64,000 nt of DNA from Streptococcus oralis subsp. tigurinus (GCF_002356415.1 NZ_AP018338.1:62001-126000), one strand, 5' to 3'; counted from the first letter of the stretch, positions 6,932-16,875 are shown. Notes: generated by a model from the letters alone, not told the origin. Translations and numbers: made by a program.

Positions 6932-7037
6932 TTATATTATTGGAATCCCCTTAACGTAAGCTTCCTTAACTTCTGCAAGAGTTATAGTATCATTATACTT
7001 CAATATTGGAGCTATTGCTAATGATTGAGAGAGTATT
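6932..7037 (-). pseudogene. possible remnant of a minus-strand gene
   Basis: On the minus strand one frame is open for about 35 codons and ends in TLAEVKEAYVKGIPII before a stop at 6932-6934. It has no start codon or ribosome binding site. It could be the decayed 3' end of a gene lost at the element boundary. The family is not recognised. Confidence 0.2.
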
Positions 7038-7071
7038 CTAGATATGCTATAATATTACCAGGTAATAAAAA

Positions 7072-7143
7072 AGCACGTTTGACCGTGCTAGTTTCTTGCC
7101 TGCTGAACTCGTCAATATTACGCCCTTTTTAGGGCTCTTTTTT
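7072..7143 (+). terminator. two consecutive hairpins with T tract in the gap between element and ctsR
   Basis: AGCACG (7072-7077) pairs with CGTGCT (7084-7089). GCCCT (7122-7126) pairs with AGGGC (7131-7135) and is followed by TCTTTTTTT. They separate the element-like DNA from the ctsR promoter. A further AAGGC/GCCTT hairpin lies near 7178-7195. The exact attachment site is not visible. Confidence 0.5.
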
Positions 7144-7241
7144 GTGGACTTTTTTAGGAACTTTCAAGAAAAACCAAGGCGTCCTAATGCCTTAGTATTT
7201 TTAAAGAAAGTCAGTATTTTCAAGGGTTGAGCTCTAAAAAT

Positions 7242-7286
7242 TTGACTTATAGAGTGTTAAATGATAGTATAGTCAAAGATAGTCAA
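7242..7286 (+). promoter_or_regulatory. ctsR-clpC promoter with CtsR operator
   Basis: -35 TTGACT (7242-7247), a 17-base spacer and -10 TAGTAT (7265-7270) are followed at once by AGTCAAAGATAGTCAA (7271-7286). That is the tandem heptad recognised by CtsR (consensus RGTCAAANANRGTCAAA). It gives autoregulation and heat-shock induction of the operon. Confidence 0.85.
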
Positions 7287-7312
7287 GGTTCAAAGAAGGA
7301 GTTTGATTTACT

Positions 7313-7771
7313 ATGAGATTTAAAAATACATCAGATCATATCGAAGCCTATATCAAGGCAATTTTAGACCAGTCTGGTATCGTGGAATTGCAGCGGAGTC
7401 AGTTGGCGGATACCTTTCAGGTTGTGCCAAGTCAGATCAACTATGTCATCAAGACACGTTTTACGGAAAGTAGAGGTTACTTGGTTGAGAGCAAGCGAGG
7501 TGGTGGAGGCTACATTCGCATTGGGCGGATTGAGTTTTCCAGTCATCATGAGATGCTCCGCGATTTGCTTTACTCGATTGGTGAGCGAGTTAGTCAGGAG
7601 ATTTATGAGGATATTCTCCAGCTTTTGGTGGAGCAGGACTTGATGACCAAGCAGGAAATGACCTTGCTGACTTCAGTAGCAACAGATCGTGTCCTAGGGG
7701 AGGAATCCTCAGTTGTCCGTGCCAATATGCTCCGGCAGCTATTACAAGAGGTAGATAGAAAAGAGAAGTAA
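7313..7771 (+). CDS. ctsR: CtsR, class III stress gene repressor (152 aa)
   Basis: CtsR represses clp and other heat-shock genes and is released on heat or protein damage. The N-terminal winged HTH (residues 1-70) contains ELQRSQLADTFQVVPSQINY and the glycine-rich wing SKRGGGGYIRI typical of CtsR. The C-terminal dimer domain follows. AAGGAG at 7296-7301 sets the ATG. It is separated from clpC by one base, and the operator upstream shows self-control. Length is normal for the family. Confidence 0.95.
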   Translation: MRFKNTSDHIEAYIKAILDQSGIVELQRSQLADTFQVVPSQINYVIKTRFTESRGYLVESKRGGGGYIRIGRIEFSSHHEMLRDLLYSIGERVSQEIYEDILQLLVEQDLMTKQEMTLLTSVATDRVLGEESSVVRANMLRQLLQEVDRKEK

Positions 7772-7772
7772 G

Positions 7773-10205
7773 ATGAATTATTCAAAAGCATTGAATGAAT
7801 GTATCGAAAGTGCCTACATGGTTGCTGGCCATTTTGGAGCCCGATATCTAGAGTCTTGGCATTTGTTAATTGCCATGTCCAATCACAGTTACAGTGTGGC
7901 AGGTGCGACTCTAAATGATTATCCTTATGAAATGGACCGTTTAGAAGAGGTTGCGTTGGAACTGACTGAAACGGACTATAGCCAGGATGAAACCTTTACA
8001 GAATTGCCCTTTTCCCATCGTTTGGAGGTTCTCTTTGCAGAAGCAGAGTATGTGGCCTCAGTGGTCCATGCTAAGGTGTTGGGGACAGAGCATGTCCTCT
8101 ATGCGATTTTGCATGATGGCAATGCCTTGGCGACTCGTATCTTGGAGAGGGCTGGTTTTTCTTATGAAGACAAGAAAGATCAGGTCAAGATTGCTGCCCT
8201 TCGTCGCAATTTAGAGGAACGTGCAGGATGGACTCGTGAAGACCTCAAGGCTTTACGCCAACGCCATCGTACGGTTTCTGATAAGCAAAATTCTATGGCT
8301 AATATGATGGGCATGCCTCAGACTCCAAGTGGCGGTCTAGAGGACTACACGCATGACCTGACGGAGCAAGCGCGCTCTGGCAAGTTAGAGCCAGTCATCG
8401 GTCGGGACAAGGAAATCTCGCGTATGATTCAGATTTTGAGTCGGAAGACCAAGAACAATCCGGTCTTGGTTGGGGATGCTGGTGTCGGGAAAACAGCTCT
8501 GGCACTTGGACTTGCCCAGCGTATTGCTAGTGGTGATGTGCCTGCGGAAATGGCCAAGATGCGTGTGTTAGAGCTTGATTTGATGAATGTCGTTGCGGGA
8601 ACACGTTTCCGTGGGGATTTTGAAGAGCGCATGAACAATATCATCAAGGATATTGAAGAAGATGGCCAAGTCATCCTATTTATCGATGAACTCCATACTA
8701 TCATGGGTTCTGGGAGCGGGATTGACTCGACTCTGGATGCGGCTAATATCTTGAAACCAGCCTTGGCTCGTGGAACTTTGAAAACTGTTGGTGCGACTAC
8801 TCAGGAGGAATATCAAAAACATATCGAAAAGGATGCAGCCCTTTCTCGTCGTTTCGCCAAAGTGACGATCGAAGAGCCAAGCGTGGCCGACAGTATGACC
8901 ATTTTACAGGGCTTGAAGGCTACCTATGAGAAACACCACCGTGTGCAAATCACAGATGAAGCGGTTGAAACAGCTGTCAAGATGGCGCATCGTTACTTGA
9001 CAAGCCGTCACTTGCCAGACTCTGCCATCGATCTATTGGATGAGGCGGCAGCAACAGTGCAAAACAAATCCAAGCATGTGAGAATGGATGAAACCGACTT
9101 GAGTCCAGCTGACAAGGCCTTGATGGATGGCAAGTGGAAACAAGCAGGCCAGCTAATCGCAAAAGAACAAGAATTGCCTGTCTATAAAGACTTGGTGACA
9201 GAATCTGATATTTTAACCACCTTAAGTCGCTTGTCAGGTATCCCAGTCCAAAAGCTGACGCAAACAGATGCTAAGAAATACTTGAACTTGGAAGCAGAAC
9301 TGCATAAACGCGTCATCGGACAAGATCAAGCTGTTTCAAGTATTAGCCGTGCCATTCGCCGTAACCAGTCAGGTATTCGCAGTCACAAGCGTCCGATTGG
9401 CTCCTTTATGTTCCTAGGACCGACGGGTGTCGGTAAGACCGAATTGGCTAAGGCTTTGGCAGAAGTTCTTTTTGATGACGAATCAGCCCTTATCCGCTTT
9501 GACATGAGTGAGTATATGGAGAAATTCGCAGCCAGCCGTCTCAATGGAGCTCCTCCGGGTTATGTGGGCTACGAAGAAGGGGGGGAGTTGACCGAGAAGG
9601 TCCGCAATAAACCATACTCCGTACTCCTCTTTGACGAGGTCGAGAAGGCCCACCCAGATATCTTTAATGTCCTCTTGCAGGTCTTGGATGATGGAGTTCT
9701 AACAGACAGCAAGGGGCGCAAGGTTGACTTTTCAAATACCATTATCATCATGACGTCAAACCTTGGTGCGACAGCCCTTCGTGATGACAAGACTGTCGGT
9801 TTTGGGGCCAAGGACATTCGTTTTGACCAAGAAAATATGGAAAAACGAATCTTCGAAGAGTTGAAAAAAGCTTATCGACCAGAGTTTATCAACCGTATTG
9901 ATGAAAAGGTGGTCTTCCACAGCTTGGATAGCGAACACATGCAGGAAATTGTCAAGATCATGGTTAAACCATTGATTGCTAGCCTAGCAGAGAAAGGCAT
10001 CGACTTGAAACTGCAAGCTTCGGCACTGAAGTTACTAGCTAGTCACGGTTACAATCCAGAAATGGGAGCTCGTCCACTTCGCAGAACACTGCAAACAGAA
10101 GTGGAAGACAAGTTGGCAGAACTCCTCCTTAAGGGAGAACTGGTAGCAGGTAAGACCCTCAAAATTGGTGTCAAAGCTGGACAATTGAAATTTGATATTG
10201 CTTAA
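7773..10205 (+). CDS. clpC: ClpC, AAA+ Clp protease ATPase subunit (810 aa)
   Basis: ClpC unfolds substrates for ClpP in the cytoplasm. The Clp N-domain covers residues 1-145. The first AAA+ module has Walker A GDAGVGKT near residue 233 and LFIDELHT. The second has [14 protein letters not shown] near 549, then [18 protein letters not shown] at the C-terminal end. The region between the modules holds the middle domain. It is the second gene of the ctsR operon and is closed by a strong terminator. Intact and of normal length. Confidence 0.95.
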   Translation: MNYSKALNECIESAYMVAGHFGARYLESWHLLIAMSNHSYSVAGATLNDYPYEMDRLEEVALELTETDYSQDETFTELPFSHRLEVLFAEAEYVASVVHAKVLGTEHVLYAILHDGNALATRILERAGFSYEDKKDQVKIAALRRNLEERAGWTREDLKALRQRHRTVSDKQNSMANMMGMPQTPSGGLEDYTHDLTEQARSGKLEPVIGRDKEISRMIQILSRKTKNNPVLVGDAGVGKTALALGLAQRIASGDVPAEMAKMRVLELDLMNVVAGTRFRGDFEERMNNIIKDIEEDGQVILFIDELHTIMGSGSGIDSTLDAANILKPALARGTLKTVGATTQEEYQKHIEKDAALSRRFAKVTIEEPSVADSMTILQGLKATYEKHHRVQITDEAVETAVKMAHRYLTSRHLPDSAIDLLDEAAATVQNKSKHVRMDETDLSPADKALMDGKWKQAGQLIAKEQELPVYKDLVTESDILTTLSRLSGIPVQKLTQTDAKKYLNLEAELHKRVIGQDQAVSSISRAIRRNQSGIRSHKRPIGSFMFLGPTGVGKTELAKALAEVLFDDESALIRFDMSEYMEKFAASRLNGAPPGYVGYEEGGELTEKVRNKPYSVLLFDEVEKAHPDIFNVLLQVLDDGVLTDSKGRKVDFSNTIIIMTSNLGATALRDDKTVGFGAKDIRFDQENMEKRIFEELKKAYRPEFINRIDEKVVFHSLDSEHMQEIVKIMVKPLIASLAEKGIDLKLQASALKLLASHGYNPEMGARPLRRTLQTEVEDKLAELLLKGELVAGKTLKIGVKAGQLKFDIA

Positions 10206-10210
10206 AAATG

Positions 10211-10239
10211 AGAATCAGGAGGAATCCTGATTCTTTTTT
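10211..10239 (+). terminator. terminator after clpC
   Basis: AGAATCAGGA (10211-10220) pairs perfectly with TCCTGATTCT (10225-10234) around a GGAA loop, followed by TTTTT. Confidence 0.9.
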
Positions 10240-10270
10240 ATCACTTTTTTATAAAAAATAATAAAAACCC

Positions 10271-10298
10271 TTGAAAAAATAAAAATATAAGATATAAT
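10271..10298 (+). promoter_or_regulatory. promoter of the nadR operon
   Basis: -35 TTGAAA (10271-10276), a 16-base spacer and -10 TATAAT (10293-10298) lie in very AT-rich DNA 45 bases before the nadR ATG. No niacin-repressor site was recognised. Confidence 0.6.
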
Positions 10299-10342
10299 AA
10301 AAACATAGAAAATAAAAATATCAAAAATTATAAAAAGGTAAA

Positions 10343-11407
10343 ATGTTTATGAAAAAGAAAACAGCAGTAGTATTTGGGACCTTTGCCCCTCTTCATCAGG
10401 GTCATATCGATCTGATCCAGCGAGCGAAGCGTAAGTGTGACCAGGTCTGGGTAGTCGTTTCAGGCTACGAGGGAGACCGAGGGGAGCAGGTAGGTTTAAG
10501 TCTTCAAAAACGATTTCGCTATATCCGAGAGGCTTTTCGTGATGACGAATTGACCTCTGTCTGCAAGCTGGATGAGACCAATCTTCCCCGTTATCCTATG
10601 GGCTGGCAGGAGTGGTTGAACCAGATGTTAGAGGAGATTTCCTATGATGAAACCCAGCAAGAACTGACTTTCTTTGTGGGAGAAGAAGAATACCAGCAAG
10701 AACTAGCTAAACGTGGATTTAGCACTGTCTTGCAAGAAAGAAAGTTTGGTATCTCAGCGACTATGATTCGAGAAAATCCAAGCAAATATTGGAAATATAT
10801 TGCTCAACCCTTCCGTCGTCAGTTTACTAAGAAAGTGTTAATTATGGGAAGTGCTAGCAATGGGAAGACCACTCTGGCCAAGGATTTGGCAAGGTATTAC
10901 GATGCGCCCGTTAGTCTGGAATACGCGCGTGAGTACCAGATCAAAAACAATGTCCGCGACGATGAATTGACTCCAAAAGATTACTATTATCTCCTTTTAG
11001 GGCAGTATGACCAGACCTCCAAGCTAATCGATAGCAATGCCAATCGAGGCCTAGTGATAGCCGATACCAACTCCTTGGTAACCAAGGGTTACTATGACTA
11101 TTACATGGAGACTGAGGACCAAGAGGACTTATCAGGAGAAACCTTTGACAATCTCTTTGCCTCCATCTTGGCCAAGGAAAAATGGGATTTGATTCTCTTT
11201 TTGCAGCCTGTTGGCTCCTATGTCAATGACGGATTTAGAGATATGACCATGGCAGAAGACCACATTCGCTACAGTTTTTCCCAGCATTTGGACCAGATGA
11301 GGGAGCGATACTTAACCACCATTCCTTTAGTTTATCTAGCAGAGGATTATCTAGGCAATTATGAAGCAGCAAAAGTGGCTATTGATGCCATTTACCAAGC
11401 AGATTAG
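10343..11407 (+). CDS. nadR: NadR-type bifunctional NMN adenylyltransferase / nicotinamide riboside kinase (354 aa)
   Basis: It converts nicotinamide riboside to NMN and then NAD. The N-terminal nucleotidyltransferase has GTFAPLHQGHIDLI at residues 12-25 (T/HxGH motif) and ISATMIREN near 135. The C-terminal kinase has Walker A GSASNGKTT near 169 and the tyrosine-rich YYYLLLGQYDQ. No N-terminal helix-turn-helix repressor domain is present, unlike enterobacterial NadR, so it should be purely enzymatic. Two ATGs (10343 and 10349) are possible. It is followed 9 bases later by pnuC, the riboside importer. Confidence 0.9.
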   Translation: MFMKKKTAVVFGTFAPLHQGHIDLIQRAKRKCDQVWVVVSGYEGDRGEQVGLSLQKRFRYIREAFRDDELTSVCKLDETNLPRYPMGWQEWLNQMLEEISYDETQQELTFFVGEEEYQQELAKRGFSTVLQERKFGISATMIRENPSKYWKYIAQPFRRQFTKKVLIMGSASNGKTTLAKDLARYYDAPVSLEYAREYQIKNNVRDDELTPKDYYYLLLGQYDQTSKLIDSNANRGLVIADTNSLVTKGYYDYYMETEDQEDLSGETFDNLFASILAKEKWDLILFLQPVGSYVNDGFRDMTMAEDHIRYSFSQHLDQMRERYLTTIPLVYLAEDYLGNYEAAKVAIDAIYQAD

Positions 11408-11416
11408 GAGAAAAAT

Positions 11417-12196
11417 ATGAAAAAACTAACTGAAAAAATCACACAATTTATCGAAAACTTTAAAAATGTCCATGCCGAAGCCCGCAAGATTGGTTTTGCA
11501 GGAATCATGCGCTTACTATGGAAAGATCTCTTTGTCGGCCGTAGCCTTTTCCAGTGGTTGTATCTCATCGCCCTGTCAAGTGTTCCCTTGATCTTGGAGT
11601 TTACACAAAATACGGAAAGCCATGACTGGCTTAGCTTATTTGCATCCTGGACTGGGATTGTCTGTGTTATCTTGGTAGCAGAAGGGCGTGCAAGCAATTA
11701 TCTCTTTGGGGCCATTAACTCAGCAATCTACTTGATCTTGGCCATGAATGCGACTTTTTATGGCGAAGTCTTGACGACGGTTTACTTCTTTGTCATGCAG
11801 CCGATTGGTCTCTATGCTTGGCTGTCCAATCGTATCAATGAACAGGAAAAACCAGAAGAATCCCACTTTGAAGCTAAGAAATTATCTGTTCTTGACTGGC
11901 TCAAGTACTTAGCCTTGACTGCCATTATCTGGATTGGTATGGGCTTGGCTTACCAAAGTATCCATAGCGCTCGCCCTTTCCGTGATAGTGTTACCGATGC
12001 GACCAATGGTGTTGGTCAGCTCTTGATGACACGTCTCTACCGTGAGCAATGGATTTTCTGGATTGCAACTAATCTCTTTAGTATCTACCTCTGGTGGGGT
12101 GAAAATATCCACATTCAAGGGATGTACTGGGTTTACACACTCAATAGTCTAGTGGGATGGTACCAATGGACCAAGGCAGTTCGAAAGGAGGCATAA
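11417..12196 (+). CDS. pnuC: PnuC nicotinamide riboside transporter (259 aa)
   Basis: An integral membrane protein with about seven hydrophobic segments after a cytoplasmic N-terminus of roughly 45 residues. The PnuC family imports nicotinamide riboside by facilitated diffusion and relies on the kinase (NadR here) to trap it. Typical motifs are FGAINSAIYLILAMNATFYG, QPIGLYAW and the aromatic SIYLWWGE near the end. AGGAGAAAAAT gives the start. Its position between nadR and a Nudix gene makes an NAD salvage operon. Confidence 0.9.
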   Translation: MKKLTEKITQFIENFKNVHAEARKIGFAGIMRLLWKDLFVGRSLFQWLYLIALSSVPLILEFTQNTESHDWLSLFASWTGIVCVILVAEGRASNYLFGAINSAIYLILAMNATFYGEVLTTVYFFVMQPIGLYAWLSNRINEQEKPEESHFEAKKLSVLDWLKYLALTAIIWIGMGLAYQSIHSARPFRDSVTDATNGVGQLLMTRLYREQWIFWIATNLFSIYLWWGENIHIQGMYWVYTLNSLVGWYQWTKAVRKEA

Positions 12197-12197
12197 G

Positions 12198-12971
12198 ATG
12201 GCAGACATAAAGATTCCATCAGGGATGATGGAAAAAGAATATTTTGAAATTCATGCCAGTCAGGAGGAGTTTTTAGACTGGTACTACAAGCAGGAACTCC
12301 CTCAATATGAAAAACCAAGTGTGACAGTGGATATGGTAGCCTACTGCTTTGTCGAAGGAAAGATCAAACTCCTGCTGATTCGTCGCAAGGCTCACCCTTA
12401 TCAGAACTGTTTGGCCTTAGTTGGAGGCTTTATGGACAAGGGAGAAGATGCTGCACATGCCTGTCAGCGCGAAGTGAGAGAAGAAGTCAATCTCGATCTA
12501 CCTTTGGAAAAAATCGAGCAATTGATGACCGTATCGACTCCCGGGCGTGATCCGCGGGGCTGGACAGTGACCATTGCCCACTTGGTGTACCTACCTAGTC
12601 GTGCCTTAGACCTCGTTCAGGCAGGTGACGATGCTAAGGATGTCGTTTTCGTAGATGTCGATTTCCAGACAGGCAAATGCTTCCTAGAGGGAGTGGAGCT
12701 GGACGAGCAAGCCTTCGCCTTTGACCATTATGCCATTATCCAAGAATCTATCAAACGAATCCAAGGCCGTCTCGACTGGAATCCGACCTTCCTCTACCTG
12801 CTGGAGGAGGAGTTCACTGTCTACGAGGGGACTGAACTGGTCAATCTTATCAACCCAGGTCGCCCCATCGTCAGCAATAACTTTCTCGTAAAATACGGAG
12901 AATATGTAGAAGAAGTCGGGCTCAAACGAGTACCTAAAAAGAAGCCAAGAAAAACCTATCGATTGAAATAA
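12198..12971 (+). CDS. Nudix hydrolase with C-terminal winged-helix-like domain (257 aa)
   Basis: The Nudix box GGFMDKGEDAAHACQREVRE, followed by EV, spans about residues 76-97. The usual final Gly is Asn (EEVN). The C-terminal third (QGRLDWNPTFLYLLEEEFTV, then NNFLVKYGEYVEE) resembles the winged-helix part of NrtR/ADP-ribose pyrophosphatase-type proteins. Members hydrolyse ADP-ribose or act as NAD-sensing repressors. Which applies here cannot be told, but its place after nadR-pnuC supports an NAD-related role. Start is one base after the pnuC stop, with AAAGGAGG. Confidence 0.8.
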   Translation: MADIKIPSGMMEKEYFEIHASQEEFLDWYYKQELPQYEKPSVTVDMVAYCFVEGKIKLLLIRRKAHPYQNCLALVGGFMDKGEDAAHACQREVREEVNLDLPLEKIEQLMTVSTPGRDPRGWTVTIAHLVYLPSRALDLVQAGDDAKDVVFVDVDFQTGKCFLEGVELDEQAFAFDHYAIIQESIKRIQGRLDWNPTFLYLLEEEFTVYEGTELVNLINPGRPIVSNNFLVKYGEYVEEVGLKRVPKKKPRKTYRLK

Positions 12972-12973
12972 AG

Positions 12974-12997
12974 AGGTCGGGACCAAAATCCCGACCT
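12974..12997 (+). terminator. hairpin after the nadR operon
   Basis: AGGTCGGGA pairs perfectly with TCCCGACCT around CCAAAA. The T tract that follows is weak, so termination may be partial. Confidence 0.65.
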
Positions 12998-13181
12998 CCT
13001 TGTTTACTATTATTAGATTGCTTTTCTGTTGCGACTGTTTTTATTATAGAACAATGCAAGCGATTATATAAGTACGATGCAAAAAATAGGACTCTAATCT
13101 AGGAAATTTTTCTATTTTTTCGTTTCAATTACGAATTGAAATAGTGGAGGGAACAATTTTTAAAATAGGTTCTCTAAATAG

Positions 13182-13210
13182 TTGACAGATTCAAAGCCCA
13201 ATGTTACAAT
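13182..13210 (+). promoter_or_regulatory. consensus promoter of the lipoprotein gene
   Basis: -35 TTGACA (13182-13187), a 17-base spacer and -10 TACAAT (13205-13210). The 180 bases before it hold a short palindrome (TTTCAATTACGAATTGAAA) near 13123-13141 that could be an operator. Confidence 0.75.
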
Positions 13211-13264
13211 TATATTACAAAAAGATTTCTTAACATTTCAAAAATGTTACAAAGGAGTAGAAAA

Positions 13265-13948
13265 ATGAAAAAGAAAACCTATATCAAATTGATGGCAGCG
13301 ACTGTATTGGCTTCTACCTTGCTACTGGGAGCTTGTGGAAATAAAAACGAAACCGCTCAAACCAGTAGCTCTGCCAAGACAAGTCAATCATCAAGTTCCA
13401 AAGCAGCTTCTTCTAGCAAAGAAAGCAAGACTCAAAAATCTTCAAGCTCAGCTTCATCTGAAAAGGCTCAGGCATCTTCTGGTCAGTCTTCTACAACAGC
13501 AGATCAGTCACAAGCGAAACCAGCGCCTGAATCAAGACAAGAACAAGCAGCTCCTAGTCAACAAGCTCCAGCTCAGGCTCCATCAACTCAGCAAGGTTCT
13601 CAAGCCCAGTCTAACCAGTCAGGCTATGATCCAACAACTGACCGCAAACTTCAAGACAAGCAAGCAGAACACAACAAACGCTACAAGGGTGTTTTAACCA
13701 TGGTCGATGGTGATTTCTCAGCAGCTGCAGGCAACTGGAAGGGAGCGAATGGCGAAACTATTACGGTTTCATCAGGGGGCCAATTTACAGTAGAAACTGC
13801 AGAAGGAAATAAAGAAAACTACTCTATTAGAGGCTACTCTTACACTCTTGATGATGGCAAGTATAATGCTAAAATCGGAGGAGGAAAAATCATCCAAATT
13901 ACAACAGGTGCGGATGGTAAAGTTTCAAGCGTTGCCTTGATTCAATAA
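13265..13948 (+). CDS. Ser/Gln-rich lipoprotein with DUF6287-like C-terminal domain (227 aa)
   Basis: I start at ATG 13265 with AAAGGAG just upstream; a frame extending to 13244 only adds non-signal residues. The signal peptide ends in the lipobox LLLGAC (Cys near residue 22), so it is attached to the outer face of the membrane. Residues 25-130 are a flexible Ser/Gln/Ala linker. The C-terminal part, VDGDFSAAAGNWKGANGETI and onward, matches the streptococcal DUF6287 pattern of unknown function. It is monocistronic behind its own promoter. Confidence 0.8.
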   Translation: MKKKTYIKLMAATVLASTLLLGACGNKNETAQTSSSAKTSQSSSSKAASSSKESKTQKSSSSASSEKAQASSGQSSTTADQSQAKPAPESRQEQAAPSQQAPAQAPSTQQGSQAQSNQSGYDPTTDRKLQDKQAEHNKRYKGVLTMVDGDFSAAAGNWKGANGETITVSSGGQFTVETAEGNKENYSIRGYSYTLDDGKYNAKIGGGKIIQITTGADGKVSSVALIQ

Positions 13949-14074
13949 TAAAATTTTGTGTTTTAACTCTTACTAGAAATCGTTCTGTAAAAGAGTGAAT
14001 CAACTGTTTTTCACTTAGTTTCTCCAAGAGAATGTGGTATAATAAAAAAATCAAAGGAAAACGAGTGATAATAC

Positions 14075-14761
14075 ATGGCGGATAAATTAATCTTACCTCA
14101 AAACACACGATTGATGGGAGTATTTCTTGGGTTTGTAGGTGGTTCTTTGGATGTGTTTTGCCATATTCAATACCATAGTTTGGTAGCGACACAGACAGGG
14201 AATATTCTCCTACTTATATCTGATTGGCGCTACTCAAATGTTATCAATACGATGTTGCGATTCTGCTCCATTATTTTCTTTTCTCTAGGATTTCTGTTTG
14301 CATTGCACATGAAAGAATACCGCAAAACGGCCTACTGGCGGGTTAAGATGTTGCTCCCCTTATTTATCGGGACCCTTATCTTGCCTTTCTTTTCACGATT
14401 TCCTCTATTAGAAGTTCCTTTCATTGCTTTTGGAACAGGAATGATGATGCTAACATTTACGGGCAGTTTGATTGAAGATCATCCCTATGTCATTTTTATG
14501 ACATCTGGAAATTACCGAAAGATGTTGACCGCTTTGTATCGCATTGCTAGAAGAGAAGGAAATATCCAAGAATACCGTCGTCAAGCCTTAAATTATGGGA
14601 TTGTTGTGGGAAGTTTCATAGTGGGGGCAATCAGCTTGGCTGTATTGATGCATTTTCTTCATGAATGGTCTGTTTGGATTATCAGCCTCAATTTGTTTTT
14701 GATTATGTCCTACTATATAGCTAGAGTGAAGCAATTAGATTTACAAGATGAAAACATATAA
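14075..14761 (+). CDS. DUF1275 (YoaK) family membrane protein (228 aa)
   Basis: It has six or seven hydrophobic segments. The family signature lies in GFVGGSLDVFCHIQYHSLVATQTGN, quoted here only up to its key T-Q-T-G-N turn near residues 15-40. DUF1275 proteins are conserved multipass proteins of unknown transport role. A TATAAT at 14038-14043 with a TG extension serves as promoter. A bidirectional terminator begins within its stop codon. Confidence 0.8.
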   Translation: MADKLILPQNTRLMGVFLGFVGGSLDVFCHIQYHSLVATQTGNILLLISDWRYSNVINTMLRFCSIIFFSLGFLFALHMKEYRKTAYWRVKMLLPLFIGTLILPFFSRFPLLEVPFIAFGTGMMMLTFTGSLIEDHPYVIFMTSGNYRKMLTALYRIARREGNIQEYRRQALNYGIVVGSFIVGAISLAVLMHFLHEWSVWIISLNLFLIMSYYIARVKQLDLQDENI

Positions 14762-14798
14762 AAAACGGCAAAACTCAAAAATGAGTCTTGCCGTTTTT
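14761..14798. terminator. bidirectional terminator between DUF1275 gene and dus
   Basis: AAAAACGGCAAAACTC (14761-14776) pairs with GAGTCTTGCCGTTTTT (14783-14798). A and T tracts lie on both flanks and the genes converge. Confidence 0.9.
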
Positions 14799-14817
14799 GT
14801 AAGTTGTAGATGTGAGA

Positions 14818-15798
14818 CTATGCTTTGTCTAATTGCAAGAGGGCTTCAATTTCTGCCAGAGTGCTAGCTTGTGAAATGGCTCCACGAAGTTTGGCTGCAC
14901 CAGATGTTCCCCGAAGGTAGTGAGGAGCGAGTCCACGGAATTCACGAACTGCAATGTTTTCCCCTTTGAGGTTAATCAAGCGTTTCAAGTGTTCGTAAGC
15001 AATTTTCATCTTGTCTTCGAAGGTCAAATCAGGGAGGATTTCTCCAGTTTCAAAATAGTGATTGATCTGGTTGAAGAGGTAGGGATTTCCCATGGCTGCT
15101 CGGCCAATCATAACTGCGTCAGCACCAACTTCTTCGATACGCTGTTTAGCGTCTTGAACCGTACGAATGTCACCGTTGGCGATAAATGGAATCTTGGTCA
15201 AAGCTTGAGCGACCTTATGAAGGGTCTCGAGGTCAGCGTGACCAGTATACATTTGCTCACGGGTACGACCGTGCATGGTAAGGGCAGAGACACCAGCAGC
15301 CTCAGCGGCGAGAGCATTTTCCACGGCTAGGGATGGATCAGACCAGCCGGTGCGCATTTTGACAGTAAGTGGGATATCAAGGACAGACTGGACTTTGTTG
15401 ATGATAGAGTAGATTTTGTCTGGATCCTTGAGCCACATAGCGCCAGCTTCGTTCTTCACGATTTTGTTAACTGGGCAGCCCATGTTGATATCGACGATAT
15501 CGGTCTTGGTGTTTTCTTGGATGAATTCTGCTGCGCGTGCGAGGCTGTCTTCATCGCTACCAAAAAGTTGGATAGAGACAGGGTTTTCGCCTTCATCGAT
15601 ATGAAGCATGTGCAGGGTTTTTTCGTTGTTGTATTGGATTCCCTTGTCAGAGACCATTTCCATCACAACGAGTCCAGCTCCAAGCTCTTTTGCGATGGTA
15701 CGAAAGGCTGAGTTGGTGACACCAGCCATGGGCGCTAAAACAGTACGATTGGGAATCTCAACATTGCCAATCATAAAAGGTGTATTAAGATTTGTCAC
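14818..15798 (-). CDS. dus: tRNA-dihydrouridine synthase, DusB-like (326 aa)
   Basis: A flavoenzyme that reduces uridine to dihydrouridine in tRNA. The TIM-barrel motifs are visible: [14 protein letters not shown] near residue 20, the catalytic-Cys motif [13 protein letters not shown] near 105, [19 protein letters not shown] and [10 protein letters not shown] choose the GTG at 15796-15798 (VTNLNTPF) because GGAGGA lies 8 bases upstream; a longer frame to 15828 would overlap hslO by 44 bases. It overlaps hslO by 14 bases, so the two are probably coupled. Confidence 0.9.
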   Translation of the reverse strand: MTNLNTPFMIGNVEIPNRTVLAPMAGVTNSAFRTIAKELGAGLVVMEMVSDKGIQYNNEKTLHMLHIDEGENPVSIQLFGSDEDSLARAAEFIQENTKTDIVDINMGCPVNKIVKNEAGAMWLKDPDKIYSIINKVQSVLDIPLTVKMRTGWSDPSLAVENALAAEAAGVSALTMHGRTREQMYTGHADLETLHKVAQALTKIPFIANGDIRTVQDAKQRIEEVGADAVMIGRAAMGNPYLFNQINHYFETGEILPDLTFEDKMKIAYEHLKRLINLKGENIAVREFRGLAPHYLRGTSGAAKLRGAISQASTLAEIEALLQLDKA

Positions 15799-16657
15799 GA
15801 ATGAGTTCCTCCAGGTCGTTTTCATCAAAATTATAAGTTGTTTGGCAGAATTGACAAGTGATTTCTGCCCCGTGGTCTTCCTCTTTCATTTCCTCTAAGT
15901 CTGAGCTTGGAAGGCTGGCAAGAGCATCCATAAAGCGGTCTTTGCTGCAGTCACATTGGAAACGGATTTCTTCTTCGGAAAGGCGTTTGTAGGATTCGTC
16001 GCCGTAGATAGCCTTGAGAAGGGCTTCGATATGGTCGTCGCTTTCTAGAAGAGTTGAAATGGCTGGCATTTCTTGGATGCGTTTCTCAAAGCGAGCAATC
16101 TCTTCTTCCTTGGCCCCTGGCAATACTTGGAGAAGGAAGCCACCTGCGACTTTGACCTTGTCGTCTTTATCCAAAAGAACATTGAGGCCGACGGCTGAAG
16201 GAGTTTGTTGACTTTCGGTCAGGTAGTAGGCCAAGTCTTCACCGATTTCCCCGGATATGAGGGGAGTCATAGAGTTGTAAGGATTTCCAGTACCATAGTC
16301 TGTGATAACGAGAAATTGACCATTGCCGACAAAAGGTCCGACTAGGACTTCACCTGTTGCGGTCTTTTTGATGTCAACACCTGGATTTTGAACGTAGCCT
16401 TTGACATTTCCCTTGGTATCTGCGACCGTTATGATGGCACCGAGAGAGCTCGTTCCAAGAACTTTTACAGTAATCTTGGTATTTCCTTTTTCATTGGCTG
16501 CGAGAATTTGGCTAGCGATAAGGGCACGACCAAGTGCAACAGTCGAACTGGCTTGAGTTTGATGTTTTTCTTGAGCAGTGCGGACGGTTTCTGTGCTGTC
16601 AAGGACAAAAGCACGAAAGGCTCCGCTTTCTGATATAGTTTTAATAATTTTATCCAT
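15785..16657 (-). CDS. hslO: Hsp33 redox-regulated holdase chaperone (290 aa)
   Basis: Hsp33 becomes an active holdase on oxidation. The N-terminal core includes [15 protein letters not shown] sequence ([18 protein letters not shown]), [12 protein letters not shown] and [10 protein letters not shown]. The C-terminal zinc switch has CDC near residue 235 and CQFC near 268, all four cysteines intact. It is the first gene of the minus-strand hslO-dus pair. Length is normal. Confidence 0.95.
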   Translation of the reverse strand: MDKIIKTISESGAFRAFVLDSTETVRTAQEKHQTQASSTVALGRALIASQILAANEKGNTKITVKVLGTSSLGAIITVADTKGNVKGYVQNPGVDIKKTATGEVLVGPFVGNGQFLVITDYGTGNPYNSMTPLISGEIGEDLAYYLTESQQTPSAVGLNVLLDKDDKVKVAGGFLLQVLPGAKEEEIARFEKRIQEMPAISTLLESDDHIEALLKAIYGDESYKRLSEEEIRFQCDCSKDRFMDALASLPSSDLEEMKEEDHGAEITCQFCQTTYNFDENDLEELIRDKS

Positions 16658-16845
16658 AGCTACTATTTTAGCATAAAAATGCCCAAAGAGGGAGCCGTGT
16701 GTTTGTTGTTATTCTTTAAACTGTTTAATTTCTGATGACTGGTATAGGAGATTTATAGAAATGGAAATCTTTGCCTGCATCTACTGTTAACATTTTAATT
16801 TATCTTAAAATAACCTAAAACGAACTTTTAAGTTATGGTAAACAG

Positions 16846-16875
16846 TTGAAAAAAAGGTTGATAAAGTGGTAAAAT
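16846..16875 (+). promoter_or_regulatory. dlt operon promoter
   Basis: -35 TTGAAA (16846-16851), an 18-base spacer and -10 TAAAAT (16870-16875). A TTTAAG half-site at 16827-16832 might be part of a CiaR box, but the second half is poor. The rest of the 286-base gap from 16658 holds nothing else I can name. Confidence 0.55.

Noticed and set aside
8429..9938. Several minus-strand ORFs across clpC
   Set aside because: Shadows of a highly conserved plus-strand gene, with no binding sites.
16827..16843. Possible CiaR box before the dlt promoter
   Set aside because: Only the first TTTAAG half fits; the second half has three mismatches.
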